In this document: positions 1 to 9,692 of the stretch, one piece after another | Layout of the letters: the number at the start of each line of letters is the position of its first letter | How positions within the stretch are numbered: the first letter of the stretch is position 1 | NCBI RefSeq assembly: GCF_013387485.1 | Contig: NZ_JABBXB010000016.1 | Span: 1-52,654, forward strand | Length of the DNA stretch: 52,654 bases | Direction: 5' to 3' | Source: Stenotrophomonas sp. SAM-B | Lineage (GTDB): Bacteria > Pseudomonadota > Gammaproteobacteria > Xanthomonadales > Xanthomonadaceae | Notes under the pieces: model-generated | Databases searched by the model: none | The model's input: the letters and a program-made list of their open reading frames with translations, nothing else | What the model was told of the DNA's origin: nothing | Position numbers and translations under genes: made by a program

Positions 1-87
1 TGGGCCGGGCCGCGGAGCGGGACTTGCAGCGGGTCCCGACAACCCACCCGTGCCCGCCCAAGCCAGGGCGAGTCCAGCACTAAAGGC

Positions 88-224
88 AGTTGCTCTGAGC
101 GCTGTTGCTCCAAGAGCTGTTGCTCCAAGAGCTGTTGCTCCAAGAGCTGTTGCTGCAAGAGCTGTTGCTCCAAGAGCTGTTGCTCTAAGGGCCGCTGCTC
201 TAAGAGCCGTTGCTCCAATAACGG
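88..224. repeat. 15-bp tandem repeat array, nine units
   Basis: The hexamer TTGCTC (or a one-base variant) recurs exactly every 15 bases, at 90, 105, 120, 135, 150, 165, 180, 195 and 210. The consensus unit is TTGCTCCAAGAGCTG. Each unit contains GCTC-CAA-GAGC, and the junction between units contains GAGC-TGTT-GCTC, so two alternative 4-bp-stem hairpins can form throughout. The middle five units are nearly identical and the outer ones have drifted. The array is intergenic, just beyond the terminator of the neighbouring receptor gene. An open frame crosses it, but its product is only AVAPR repeats and I do not call it a gene. Confidence 0.9.
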
Positions 225-234
225 AGATCAAAAA

Positions 235-260
235 AAGACGGCGCCCGAAGGCGCCGTCTT
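235..260 (-). terminator. Rho-independent terminator of the TonB receptor gene
   Basis: There is a perfect 11-bp stem, AAGACGGCGCC paired with GGCGCCGTCTT. On the minus strand it is closed by a TTCG tetraloop and followed by a run of T (the A-run at 231-236). It lies 66 bases beyond the stop of the leftward receptor gene. Confidence 0.92.
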
Positions 261-325
261 ACTTCCACTCGACGGCTTGGAGAGAGTAAGCCGTAGATCA
301 GAAAGGGTTGATCAGGCGAACCCGA

Positions 326-3148
326 TCAGAAACGCTGCTGGTACTTCATGTACATGTAACGGCCGATATCGAACCCACCGTAGTAGGTGAAGCTGCTGTT
401 CGGCTGGCTGTACATGATCGGACCCTGATGGTCGAACACATTGTTCACGCCCATCGACACCGTGCCATTCCACGGCAGCACATAACGCACCTGGATATCG
501 TGGAACGTGTTCGAACCCACCTTGTTGATGCCCTGCTGGCCCGTGTAGGCCGAGCTGAAGCCCGGATTGCTGCACTCCGTCGTGTAAGCGCAGTTCTCCT
601 TCATGCTGGAGTAGTAACGCGCCGTCCAGCCCAGGCCGAAGTTGCCGTACTGATAATCCAGATTGAGATTCGAACGCACGCGGAAGTTGCCTTCCCAGCC
701 CGTGTACTGGCGCACCGGGGTGGTGTCGACGTTGTCGTTCTTGCGCTCCAGGTAATCCACGTACGTGGTGTTCCAGGAGACCGCGAACTTGCCGATCGCC
801 AGCTCCGGCAGACGGTAACGGACCGAGAGGTCATAGCCGGCCGTTTCCTGGTAGCCCGCGTTGAGCAGCGTGCGGTCCAGGCCGTTCACCTGGCCGAGGG
901 TGCGGCCCGACTTGGCACGCGTGAAGCGGTCGCACGCGGCGTCCACGCCCAGCACGTAGCACTGGTTGAGCATGTCCGTGGCCGACTCACCGACGATCAC
1001 GTCGTTGATGCGGATCTTCCACCAGTCCAGGCTCAGGTCCAGGCCCGAGACGAACTCCGGGCTGTACACCACGCCCACGGTCCAGGTCTTGGCGGTTTCC
1101 GGCTTCAGCGCGGCATTGGAGCCCGAGCTGAAGTCCGTGCCCCCCTGCTGGCCCGGCACCGTCGCGGCGCTGCCGTCAGCGGCGAGCTGGCGGAAGTTGG
1201 CCGGGACACCGTTGGCCAGGCAGCGCGCCAGCACCTGCGGGTTGTTGGCGGCCGCGCCGAAGGTGGTGTCGCACGGATCGGTGTACGAGTCACGCGTGCT
1301 GGTGGTGCCGCCGTACAGATCTTCCACGGTCGGTGCACGGAAGCCGGTGCCGTAGGTGGCGCGCACCAGCAGGCTGTCGATCGGCTTCCACTTCAGGCCG
1401 AACTTGGTGTTCGTGGTCGAGCCGAAGTTGTTGTAGTCCGAGTAGCGACCGGCCATGTCCAGCGACAGTTCGCGGGCGAACGCCATGTCGGCCAGCAGCG
1501 GGACCTGCAGTTCCAGGTAGACCTCGTTGAGCGAATAGTCGCCCTGGGTCGGCTGGCCGGTGGTGCCGGCGATCTGGCCCTTCTGGACCATCAGGTCCGG
1601 CGAGTAGCTGGCTTCTTCGCTGCGGTGCTCGACACCCAGTGCACCCAGGATGTCACCGGCCGGCAGGCTGAACAGCGAGCCGGAGATGTTCGCGCTGGCC
1701 ACCTTGGTGGTGCTCTGCATCATGTCGGTGAATCGGGTGAACAGGAAGTCCTGCACGTCCTGGTTGCTCATCGAGCCCGGGCCGGCGTAACCCATCGGGG
1801 CCAGCGGGTTCCACGGAGTGCAGCCGGCGATCACGTTGCCGACGCTGCCGCAATGGGCAATGCCCTGGCGATCGATGAACGACGGGCCCACGGCCTGGTT
1901 CACGTTCGGCTGGTACATGCTGCCCGTGCCGATGCGCTCGCCTTCATTGCGGTTGTACATGTAGCTGACGTTCCAGTCCCAGTAACGCGAACCGGTTTCG
2001 AAGCTGCCTTCCAGGCCCAGGCTGGCGCGCTTGGTGGTCAGGTTGTTCTCGGTGCCGCGCGGCAGCTCTTCGGTGCGGTGCGCGAACGCCACGTCACGGC
2101 CGAACGGGTTGAACGCGCTGTCCTTGGACAGCAGCGCACGCGAACCGGTGCTCTGGTACGGGTAGCCGGCCAGCTGCTTGCTCGACTCGCGCTCGCTGTA
2201 CAGCGCATCGGCGACCAGGCGCAGGTCATCGGTGATCGAGAAGCCACCGTTGGCGAACACCGACTTGCGCTGCAGACCGGTGAGCAGGCTCATGTTGGTC
2301 TTGGTGTTGGCATCGTTGGCCTTGTCGGCCGGCGTGAAGTTGCCCAGCTGAGTCGGATCGCCGCCCGGGCCCACGCTGAGGTTCCTGCCATCCACGGTCG
2401 CGTAGCCCCACGGGGTGACGCCACTCAGGCCATCGGCGGTGTGGCGCGGGCCGTTCGGGTACGCGGTGAACTCACGCTCGCCACCCAGGACCGGATCTTC
2501 GTCGGTGTACTCGCCACCCACGGTGACCCAGCCGCGGTCGAAGGTCTTGCCGAAGGTCGCGCTGTAGGCGGTCTTCTGGCCGTCGCCTTCGCTGTACTGG
2601 CCGACGTAGGCGCTGACTTCCGCGCCGTCGAAGTTCTTGCGGGTGATGATGTTGACCACGCCGGCGATGGCGTCCGAGCCGTACAGGGCCGAGGCACCGT
2701 CGGTCAGCACTTCCACGCGCTCCACGATCGAAGACGGGATCGAGGCCAGGTCGGAGTAACCGCCGGCGCTGACGCCCATGCGGCGGCCGTCGATCAGCAC
2801 CAGGCTGCGTTCCGGGCCCAGGTTGCGCAGGCTCACGTACATGCCGCCGAAGTCGCGACCCGATTCCAGCGAGGAGGCACGGCTCATGCTCGGCGAACCG
2901 GCGGCGGTGACGTCCTGCAGGATGTCGGCGACGTTGACGTAGCCCTTCTTCTCGATCTCGGCGCGGTTCAGCGCGACGACCGGCTGGGCGGACTCGACGC
3001 TGGCCTGACGGATGCGCGAGCCGGTGATCTCGATGCGATCGAGGTTGGTGGTGCCGTCATCGGCACTCTGTGCGAAGGCGGGGGCACTGCAGCTGGCGAC
3101 AAGCGCGATGGCGATCGCGTTGCGCAGCGGATTGGTCTTCAAATACAT
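326..3148 (-). CDS. TonB-dependent outer-membrane receptor
   Basis: The product of about 940 residues has a signal peptide (hydrophobic stretch ending SAPAFA, cut before QSADD), then a TonB-box-like segment near LDRIEITGSRI. A plug domain covers roughly residues 40-165 (VNVADILQDV, then SLRNLGPERSLVLIDGRR and VERVEVLTDGASALYGSDAI). A long barrel follows and ends in the typical C-terminal aromatic, QQRF. The ATG at 3148 is chosen because it directly precedes the signal peptide; the frame opens 22 codons earlier with unsuitable sequence. The gene stands alone, with a strong terminator downstream. Such receptors use TonB energy to import siderophores, glycans, peptides or vitamins. The substrate cannot be told here because no transport or enzyme partner is adjacent. 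Confidence 0.93.
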   Translation of the reverse strand: MYLKTNPLRNAIAIALVASCSAPAFAQSADDGTTNLDRIEITGSRIRQASVESAQPVVALNRAEIEKKGYVNVADILQDVTAAGSPSMSRASSLESGRDFGGMYVSLRNLGPERSLVLIDGRRMGVSAGGYSDLASIPSSIVERVEVLTDGASALYGSDAIAGVVNIITRKNFDGAEVSAYVGQYSEGDGQKTAYSATFGKTFDRGWVTVGGEYTDEDPVLGGEREFTAYPNGPRHTADGLSGVTPWGYATVDGRNLSVGPGGDPTQLGNFTPADKANDANTKTNMSLLTGLQRKSVFANGGFSITDDLRLVADALYSERESSKQLAGYPYQSTGSRALLSKDSAFNPFGRDVAFAHRTEELPRGTENNLTTKRASLGLEGSFETGSRYWDWNVSYMYNRNEGERIGTGSMYQPNVNQAVGPSFIDRQGIAHCGSVGNVIAGCTPWNPLAPMGYAGPGSMSNQDVQDFLFTRFTDMMQSTTKVASANISGSLFSLPAGDILGALGVEHRSEEASYSPDLMVQKGQIAGTTGQPTQGDYSLNEVYLELQVPLLADMAFARELSLDMAGRYSDYNNFGSTTNTKFGLKWKPIDSLLVRATYGTGFRAPTVEDLYGGTTSTRDSYTDPCDTTFGAAANNPQVLARCLANGVPANFRQLAADGSAATVPGQQGGTDFSSGSNAALKPETAKTWTVGVVYSPEFVSGLDLSLDWWKIRINDVIVGESATDMLNQCYVLGVDAACDRFTRAKSGRTLGQVNGLDRTLLNAGYQETAGYDLSVRYRLPELAIGKFAVSWNTTYVDYLERKNDNVDTTPVRQYTGWEGNFRVRSNLNLDYQYGNFGLGWTARYYSSMKENCAYTTECSNPGFSSAYTGQQGINKVGSNTFHDIQVRYVLPWNGTVSMGVNNVFDHQGPIMYSQPNSSFTYYGGFDIGRYMYMKYQQRF

Positions 3149-3498
3149 CCGTGCGTTTCTCTTTCTCTGTAAAAACATTCGCCCGTTCGGGCGGCGTGGG
3201 GAACAACACACCACGACGTGGGGGGCGGGAGTCTAATGACTTTTCAAAATTTTTACTTTCATTTGAAAGCGTAAAAAGCGCTGTAAATGAACGATGGCTG
3301 ACAAATCCACGTATTCAGACAAAACCTTTTTCACATCGTCGTGTGGCGCGAAGAAAACAGCACCATCACGGTGAGCCGAGGCAGCAATAGCGGCAACGTG
3401 CGAAGCAACTTGAGTGCACGCGGCGTGCTGTCGCAGCGTACGTACAGCTGCGCGATCGACAGCTAAACGTGCAGTGAACACGCACGCACAAAAAAAAA
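3149..3498 (-). promoter_or_regulatory. AT-rich control region of the receptor gene, with inverted repeat at 3256-3269
   Basis: No convincing gene lies in these 350 bases. Positions 3238-3290 are strikingly AT-rich for this genome and contain the dyad CTTTCA-TT-TGAAAG (3256-3269). Reading leftward, TTTACG, 17 bases and AAATTT could serve as -35 and -10 hexamers, which would place the dyad inside the spacer as a possible operator. This is inference from sequence only. The segment 3290-3490 shows nothing I can name; a weak 82-codon minus-strand frame across it looks non-coding. Confidence 0.35.
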
Positions 3499-3524
3499 GA
3501 ACCGCACGCTTGCAAGTGCGGTTC
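3499..3524 (-). terminator. Terminator of the ABC efflux operon
   Basis: A 9-bp stem, GAACCGCAC with GTGCGGTTC, encloses an 8-base loop. On the minus strand it is followed by a run of eight T (A at 3491-3498). It lies 57 bases beyond the last gene of the leftward ABC operon. Confidence 0.92.
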
Positions 3525-3581
3525 CAGACTTGCTATTCCGCGTGCGCGATCACGCGCACGCGCGTTGTTCAAACGTATCGC

Positions 3582-4892
3582 TCAGGTCTCGCGCAACGCC
3601 GTGGTGATCGGCAACTGCGCCGCGCGCAGCGCCGGGAACAGGCCACCGACCAGACCGATGCCCAAGGCCCACTTCAGGCCCGTCCACAGCAGCTGCGGGG
3701 AAACCTGGAACTGGAACACCACCTGGCTGAAGTTGTTGCCCAGCGTGGACACGGTGTAGTTGTTGAACACCAGCCACGCCACCAGCCCACCGAGCAGACC
3801 ACCCAGCAGGGCCAGCAGCATCGTCTCCAGCATCACCGCCGTCACCACCGGCACGCCACGGAACCCGATCGCGCGCATGGTGGCGATCTCACGCGCACGC
3901 GTGGCGACGGCCGCATACATCGTGTTGAGCGCACCGAACACCGCGCCGATCGCCATGATCGCGCCGATCACCGTGCCCAGGATGCTGATCAGCTTGCTCA
4001 GGCCGCCGGATTGCTTGCGGTAGTAGTCGCGGGTGGTCTCGACATCCAGTTTCAGGCGCGGGTCGGCCTCCATGGCCGACTTGAACTGCTGGAAGCCCGC
4101 CGCCCCTTCGGTGCGCACGTTGACCGACTGGTAGGCACTGCGGTTGTACGTGGTCGACAGTGTCTGCGTGTCCGACCACAGCTCCGACTCATGCACATCG
4201 TTGGAGGCGAACACGCCCACCACGGTCCATTCCTGCTTGCCCAGCTGCAGGGTCCTGCCGATCTCCAGGCCCTCGAACTGTGCCTGCGCGCCCTTGCCGA
4301 CCACGATCTCGCGCAGGCCCGGCTTGAACCTGCGGCCGGCAATGATGCGCACGTTGTCGCGCACCGCCCACGCCTGCTCGCCGACACCGCGGAACTGCAC
4401 GTTGGTGTCGCTGTGGTCGCTGCGCGAGAGCAGGCTGATCACCTGCGACAGCTCGGCGGAGATCAGCGGCTTGCCGTCGCTGCCGCGTGCCACGCCGGGC
4501 AGGTTCTCGATCAGCGGAACCTGGTCGCGCATGATCACCGAGTTGGTTTCCGCTTGCGAGCCGCCGCGCAGCACGATCGCCACGTCATCGCTGCCGCTGC
4601 GCTCCAGGGTGGCCTTGAAGCCATCGCCCATCGCCAGCATCGCCACCAGCACCCCGACCACGCCGGCGATGCCCACCACGATTACCGACGAGGCACCCCA
4701 ACGCTGCGGCAGGCTGGCGATGCCGATCCGCGCGGCCGCCAGCGACAGCCGGCCAGTGCGGGTGAGCACCAGCCAGGCAGCCAACAGCACGGCGATCGCC
4801 AGCACCATCCACCACGGCAGCACGATCCACACCACCAGGGCGACCAGCAGCGCCACCACGGTCAGTACGTTCCACATCCAGTGCGTTTTCAT
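3582..4892 (-). CDS. ABC transporter permease, MacB/FtsX type
   Basis: The protein has about 436 residues. Two N-terminal hydrophobic segments (residues 6-41) precede the usual permease start (SLAAARIGIASLPQRWG), followed by a membrane segment near VIVVGIAGVVGVLVAMLAMG. A large periplasmic domain of about 200 residues comes next, then three C-terminal membrane helices ending GGLFPALRAAQLPITTALRET. This is the FtsX/MacB permease layout. The ATG at 4892 has GGAG just upstream and lies 10 bases after the stop of the partner permease; an upstream frame extension overlaps that gene and is ignored. With the second permease, the ATPase and the membrane fusion protein it should form a MacAB-like efflux pump or lipoprotein-type exporter. 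The cargo is unknown. Confidence 0.9.
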   Translation of the reverse strand: MKTHWMWNVLTVVALLVALVVWIVLPWWMVLAIAVLLAAWLVLTRTGRLSLAAARIGIASLPQRWGASSVIVVGIAGVVGVLVAMLAMGDGFKATLERSGSDDVAIVLRGGSQAETNSVIMRDQVPLIENLPGVARGSDGKPLISAELSQVISLLSRSDHSDTNVQFRGVGEQAWAVRDNVRIIAGRRFKPGLREIVVGKGAQAQFEGLEIGRTLQLGKQEWTVVGVFASNDVHESELWSDTQTLSTTYNRSAYQSVNVRTEGAAGFQQFKSAMEADPRLKLDVETTRDYYRKQSGGLSKLISILGTVIGAIMAIGAVFGALNTMYAAVATRAREIATMRAIGFRGVPVVTAVMLETMLLALLGGLLGGLVAWLVFNNYTVSTLGNNFSQVVFQFQVSPQLLWTGLKWALGIGLVGGLFPALRAAQLPITTALRET

Positions 4893-4902
4893 GGTGGTCT
4901 CC

Positions 4903-6063
4903 TCAGCGCCCGGCCAGTGCATCGACGATCTTCAACCGCTGCGCGCGCAATGCCGGCAGCAGGCCCACCACGATTCCGATCACCGCCATCAGGCACAGCG
5001 CCATCACCCACGTCTGCGCCGGCACGCCGGGCAGGCTGATCATGCCCTGGCTGCTGGCGCTGATCACCGGCATCACGATCGAGGCCAGGCCCATGCCGAT
5101 CAGCCCACCGAGCACGATCAGCAGCACCGACTCGACCATCACCAGCACCAGCACCGTGCCGTCCTTGAAGCCCAGCGTTTTGAGGATCGCCAGCTCAGGG
5201 ATGCGCTCGCGCACCGCCTGGGCCATGGTGTTGCCGGTCAGCAGCACCAGGGTGAAGAACACCGCCGCCATGATGCCGGTGACGATCAGGCCGATATCGG
5301 CGAACTGCTTGGCGAAGGCCTGCGAGAACGAGGCTTCGGTCTGCGACTTGGTTTCGTGGTCGGAGTTCAGCGACAGCGCATCGATCGCCTGGGCAACGCG
5401 CGAGGCATGCGCCGGGTTCTCCAGCTGCACGGTGTAGAAGCTGACCTGGTTCTTGATGTAATCGTTGGACTCGTCGAAGTAGCTCCAGTGCAGCAGCAGC
5501 TGGTTCTCCGCGCTGGCGTTGTTGCGGTCCTTGGCCCGGTAGATGCCGCTCAGCTCCAGCGGCCAGTCGTTGCTGCCCTTGCGCGGGAAGATCGTGGCCT
5601 GCATGGGAATGGTGTCGCCGACCTTCCAGCCGAAGCGCTTGGCCAGCGCTTCACCGACCAGCGCGCCGGTGCGGGTGTTCTTGAATGCCTCGGCCTGCTC
5701 GGGCGGCAGTTCGAACTCTGGGTACAGGTCCATGTAGTTGTCCGAGACCGAGAAGCTCGGGAAGAAGTTCTTCTGGTCCTGGTAGATGCCGCCGAACCAC
5801 ATCGCGTAATTGACCTTGCGCACCCCCGGCGTGGCCTCGATGTCACGCAGCAGCCGCAACGGCAGGCTCTGGGTGATCGACAGCTTGGAGGACACCACCA
5901 GCCGCTTGGCGCCTTCGATGGTGTCACCGCCGGAGTTGAAGGCCACCCGGACCGAATCGAGCATGCCGAACAGCAGGAAGGCCGCCACCACCGACAGCAA
6001 CGTCAGCAGGGTGCGGGTCTTGCTGCGGAACAGCTGTGCCCAGACCAGCGAGAAGTATTTCAT
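4903..6063 (-). CDS. ABC transporter permease, MacB/FtsX type
   Basis: The 386-residue protein opens with a cytoplasmic segment and a first helix (LLTLLSVVAAFLLFGMLDSV). A periplasmic domain of about 240 residues follows, then three helices in the last 130 residues with the FtsX-family signature around RERIPELAILKTLGFKDG. It is smaller than the neighbouring permease and clearly diverged from it, so the transporter is probably a heterodimer of two permeases rather than a MacB homodimer. It lies 14 bases after the ATPase gene and 10 before the second permease, so the three genes are one transcription unit. Confidence 0.9.
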   Translation of the reverse strand: MKYFSLVWAQLFRSKTRTLLTLLSVVAAFLLFGMLDSVRVAFNSGGDTIEGAKRLVVSSKLSITQSLPLRLLRDIEATPGVRKVNYAMWFGGIYQDQKNFFPSFSVSDNYMDLYPEFELPPEQAEAFKNTRTGALVGEALAKRFGWKVGDTIPMQATIFPRKGSNDWPLELSGIYRAKDRNNASAENQLLLHWSYFDESNDYIKNQVSFYTVQLENPAHASRVAQAIDALSLNSDHETKSQTEASFSQAFAKQFADIGLIVTGIMAAVFFTLVLLTGNTMAQAVRERIPELAILKTLGFKDGTVLVLVMVESVLLIVLGGLIGMGLASIVMPVISASSQGMISLPGVPAQTWVMALCLMAVIGIVVGLLPALRAQRLKIVDALAGR

Positions 6064-6077
6064 CGCCGCATCCTCCG

Positions 6078-6767
<690 letters not shown>

Positions 6768-6933
6768 GGGTGGTTCTCCGTGGATCGGTGAGAAAGGGCA
6801 TACGGCGCGTCCGGGCGAAGGGCTCCGGGTTCCGCGGTGACAGCCAGCCGCCACCGTGCGCGCCGTGACGGCACGAGCGAATCGCACTTGCTGCGAGCGT
6901 GGGGGCGGCTCGCGTACTGCAGCCTTCGGCCCG

Positions 6934-8169
6934 TCAGGGGGTTTCGGTGACCTTGCTGCCATCGTGCAGTTCGGCCGGTGGTGAGGTCACCACGACGTCG
7001 CCGGCACTCAGGCCCTGCGTGACCTGGCGGTCGTTGTTGAGCGTGGTGCCCACGGTGATCGCGCGCTGTTCCACACGCGCATCGTCCTTGACCACGAAGG
7101 CGACCGTCTTCTGGTCGCGCTCCACGATCGCCGCCGCCGGTACGCGCACGCCCTGAGGCTTGGCGGCTTCGGCAGGTTGGGCGCTTTCCAGGAAGCTGAC
7201 CCGCACGCCCATCTCCGGGACGATGCGCGGGTCCTTGGTCTTCAGCGCCACGCGCACCTTCACGGTGGCCTTGCCGCGGTCGGCGGTCGGGATGATCGCG
7301 ATCACCTCGGCCGGAATCTTCCAGTCGGGGTAGGCATTAAGGGTGGCTTCGACCGGCATCTTCGGCTGCACACGGCCGATGAAGGATTCACCGACCTCGA
7401 CTTCGATCTCCAGCGAGTCCATGTCCACGATGGTGCCGATGCCGGTGCGGGTGAAACCGCCGCCGGCCGACAGCGGCGAGACGATCTCGCCCGGCTGCGC
7501 GGCCTTGGCGGTGACCACGCCGGAGAACGGCGCGCGCACTATGTTGTTGTCCACGCCGAGGTCGGCGATCGCCAGCGAATCGCTGGCCACGGTGGTGTTG
7601 CGTTGAGCGGTTTTGAGCTGGGCGCGGAGGTTGTCGCGCTGGGCGATGGCCAGATCGTACTGCGAGCGCGAGACCAGCTGCTGGCCAACCAGTGCCTGCA
7701 GGCGGCCGGCTTCGGCATCGGCCTGGGCGACCTGCGCCTGCAATCCGGCCAGCTGGCTGCGCGCGGCTTCCAGCTGCGAGGCGGAAAGGCTGCGCTGCGC
7801 GTTGGCATCGATCGGGTCGAGCGTGGCCATGATCTGACCCTCTTCCACGCGCATGCCCTCCTCGATCATCACCTCGCGGACCTTGCCGGTGATCTTGGCC
7901 GAGACGGTGGCCATGCGCCGGGCGACCACATACCCGCTGGCGTCGAGCACCGAGCTGCTGGCGCCGCCCTGCTGGATCGCCACCACCGGGGCAGTGGTCA
8001 CGGTGATCGGGCGCTCGCGGCCGAACACGAACCAGGCCAGCCCGGCCAGCACGATGAGAAGGACGATCGCCAGCACGATCCAGCGGCCACGTCGCGGGGG
8101 CGACGGCGGCGGCGAACCGGCCTTGCGGTCGATGCGGAGTTCCTTGAGCAGTTCAGCGGATGCGTTCAT
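6934..8169 (-). CDS. Efflux membrane fusion protein (HlyD/MacA type)
   Basis: The 411-residue product has a proline-rich cytoplasmic N-terminus, one membrane anchor at about residues 30-50 (WIVLAIVLLIVLAGLAWFVF) and a barrel-sandwich half-motif (ASGYVVARRMATVSAKITG). An alpha-helical hairpin of about 90 residues follows (LSASQLEAARSQLAGLQAQ onward), then the second lipoyl half (VRAPFSGVVTAKAAQPGEIV), a beta-barrel and a membrane-proximal domain. This is the periplasmic adaptor that would link the downstream ABC pump to a TolC-type channel; no channel gene is nearby. The ATG at 8169 precedes the anchor; its ribosome site is weak. The gene is first in the leftward operon and diverges from the two-component genes. 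Confidence 0.92.
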   Translation of the reverse strand: MNASAELLKELRIDRKAGSPPPSPPRRGRWIVLAIVLLIVLAGLAWFVFGRERPITVTTAPVVAIQQGGASSSVLDASGYVVARRMATVSAKITGKVREVMIEEGMRVEEGQIMATLDPIDANAQRSLSASQLEAARSQLAGLQAQVAQADAEAGRLQALVGQQLVSRSQYDLAIAQRDNLRAQLKTAQRNTTVASDSLAIADLGVDNNIVRAPFSGVVTAKAAQPGEIVSPLSAGGGFTRTGIGTIVDMDSLEIEVEVGESFIGRVQPKMPVEATLNAYPDWKIPAEVIAIIPTADRGKATVKVRVALKTKDPRIVPEMGVRVSFLESAQPAEAAKPQGVRVPAAAIVERDQKTVAFVVKDDARVEQRAITVGTTLNNDRQVTQGLSAGDVVVTSPPAELHDGSKVTETP

Positions 8170-8281
8170 CGTGAGTCTGGACGGGGAATCGGGCCGAGTG
8201 TGACCGCAACGGCGGCCGGGGGGCAAACCGGCACGGTGGCCGGGTGGTGCACAGCATGCCCGGCGGCCAGCGGCGTCGGCA

Positions 8282-8295
8282 GTGACAGCTGTCAC
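8282..8295. promoter_or_regulatory. Perfect 14-bp palindrome between efflux operon and DesK/R genes
   Basis: GTGACAGCTGTCAC reads identically on both strands. It lies 113 bases before the adaptor ATG and 171 before the kinase start, inside the 296-base divergent region. I saw no second copy in the window. A dimeric NarL/LuxR-type regulator such as the adjacent DesR-like protein would bind a site of this shape. The rest of the divergent region shows no gene and no clear consensus promoter. Confidence 0.5.
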
Positions 8296-8465
8296 CTGTA
8301 TGGGCTGACGGCGGCCACTGGGGCCGGGAGCGCGGATGACGGACGCTGTGGGTGTCCTCTCCGGGAGTGCGTCATGACCGAGCCTTCTGTGTTGTCCTTG
8401 GCCAGTCTCCAGGACGCCAAGGTCCACTACGGCAGCGTCGCCTGCGACGTGTTGGCTGAAGTGGC

Positions 8466-9692
8466 ATGATCGCGCCTGATCGCTCTGCTTTGGAATCGCC
8501 CGTGTCCTCCAGTCGGCTCGCCTCCCTGTTGCGCCCCGCGCCGGATTCGGCCGTGGCCGAGAACCTGCGGCGCGGCAGATCGCCATGGGTCGATGCGATC
8601 CACCTGCTGTGGACGCTGTGGGTGTTCCTGACGCCGCTGTTCGGCGGTGGCTACACCTGGCGCTGGGCGGCGCTGACCCTGCTGACCTACCCGGTGTTCC
8701 TGGTCCTGTACGCCGGTGTGCTGCTCGCACCGCGTTGCCACGCACCGCGCTACGCCCTGTCGATGGTGGTACTGGGGCTGGTGCCGCTGGCGTGGTACCC
8801 CTCGGCGGTGAGCTACTTCATTTTCGGCTGCGTCACCCTGCGCGTCTCGCGCCGCAGTGGCTATGGGCGCTATCTGCTGCAGCTGGTGGGATTGAACGCG
8901 CTGTTCGTGGTGGTGGGTCTGTTGGCCCACTATCCGTGGCAGGCGCTGATCTGGATCCCGAGCATGGCGATGATCATCAGCCTGGTGGTCAACTTCGAGA
9001 CCGCCAGCCATGAACAGGATGCGGCGCTGCAGTTGTCGCAGGACGAAGTGCGTCGGCTCGCGGCGACCGCCGAGCGCGAGCGCATCGGCCGCGATCTGCA
9101 CGATCTGCTGGGGCACACGCTGTCCTTGATCACCTTGAAGCTGGAGCTCTCGCGCAAGCTGGCCGACCGCGATCCGGTGGGCTCGCGCCGCGAGGTGGAC
9201 GAGGCCGAGACCATCGCGCGCCAGGCGCTGGCCGAAGTGCGCAGTGCAGTCACCGGTATCCGCGCCAGCGATCTGGCGGCCGAACTCGCCTCGGCCCGGT
9301 TGCTGCTGGAGTACCAGTATGTGCATCTGCACTACGCGCCGCCGCCGCCGATGCCGGTCGATATCGAACGGGCATTGTCACTGGTCCTGCGCGAGGCGGT
9401 GACCAATATCGCCCGCCACGCACAGGCGCGGCAGGCGTGGATCACCTTCGAGCAGGACGGGCGCAGTCTGTTGATGCAGATCCGCGACGATGGGCGCGGT
9501 GGTGTCCACGTCGACGGCAACGGGCTGACCGGCATGCGCGAACGCGTTGCGGCACTGCGAGGCACCCTGGTGATGCAGTCGGCGAAGGGCGAGGGCACCT
9601 GCGTGACGGTGCGGGTCACGCTGCCGGCGGCAACCACGCCGGTCGTGGTACCGGTCACACCCGATGCCCTCCCGGACGGAGCCACGCCATGA
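8466..9692 (+). CDS. Sensor histidine kinase, DesK/NarX (HisKA_3) type
   Basis: The protein has 408 residues. Four to five membrane helices fill roughly residues 43-175 with short loops, so it probably senses something within or at the membrane. The HisKA_3 dimerisation and phospho-acceptor box follows (TAERERIGRDLHDLLGHTL, His212), then a HATPase domain with N-box LREAVTNIARHA and G-box DDGRGG. The stop overlaps the regulator start (ATGA at 9689-9692), giving translational coupling. An alternative start is the GTG at 8502, which has GGAA upstream; neither start is strongly supported. DesK/DesR-type pairs beside ABC exporters usually control them, often in response to envelope or membrane stress. 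Confidence 0.93.
   Translation: MIAPDRSALESPVSSSRLASLLRPAPDSAVAENLRRGRSPWVDAIHLLWTLWVFLTPLFGGGYTWRWAALTLLTYPVFLVLYAGVLLAPRCHAPRYALSMVVLGLVPLAWYPSAVSYFIFGCVTLRVSRRSGYGRYLLQLVGLNALFVVVGLLAHYPWQALIWIPSMAMIISLVVNFETASHEQDAALQLSQDEVRRLAATAERERIGRDLHDLLGHTLSLITLKLELSRKLADRDPVGSRREVDEAETIARQALAEVRSAVTGIRASDLAAELASARLLLEYQYVHLHYAPPPPMPVDIERALSLVLREAVTNIARHAQARQAWITFEQDGRSLLMQIRDDGRGGVHVDGNGLTGMRERVAALRGTLVMQSAKGEGTCVTVRVTLPAATTPVVVPVTPDALPDGATP

Noticed and set aside
88..224. CRISPR array
   Set aside because: Units are contiguous without spacers and only 15 bases long; no cas genes are nearby.
50..289. Possible small AVAPR-repeat protein
   Set aside because: The frame exists only because the repeat period is a multiple of three; it has no convincing ribosome site and runs through the receptor terminator.
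308..3172. Very long open frame (over 900 codons) antisense to the first TonB receptor
   Set aside because: It is an effect of GC-rich codon usage on the opposite strand; its product is rich in V, A, R, H and Q with no domain, while the minus-strand frame is a clear receptor.
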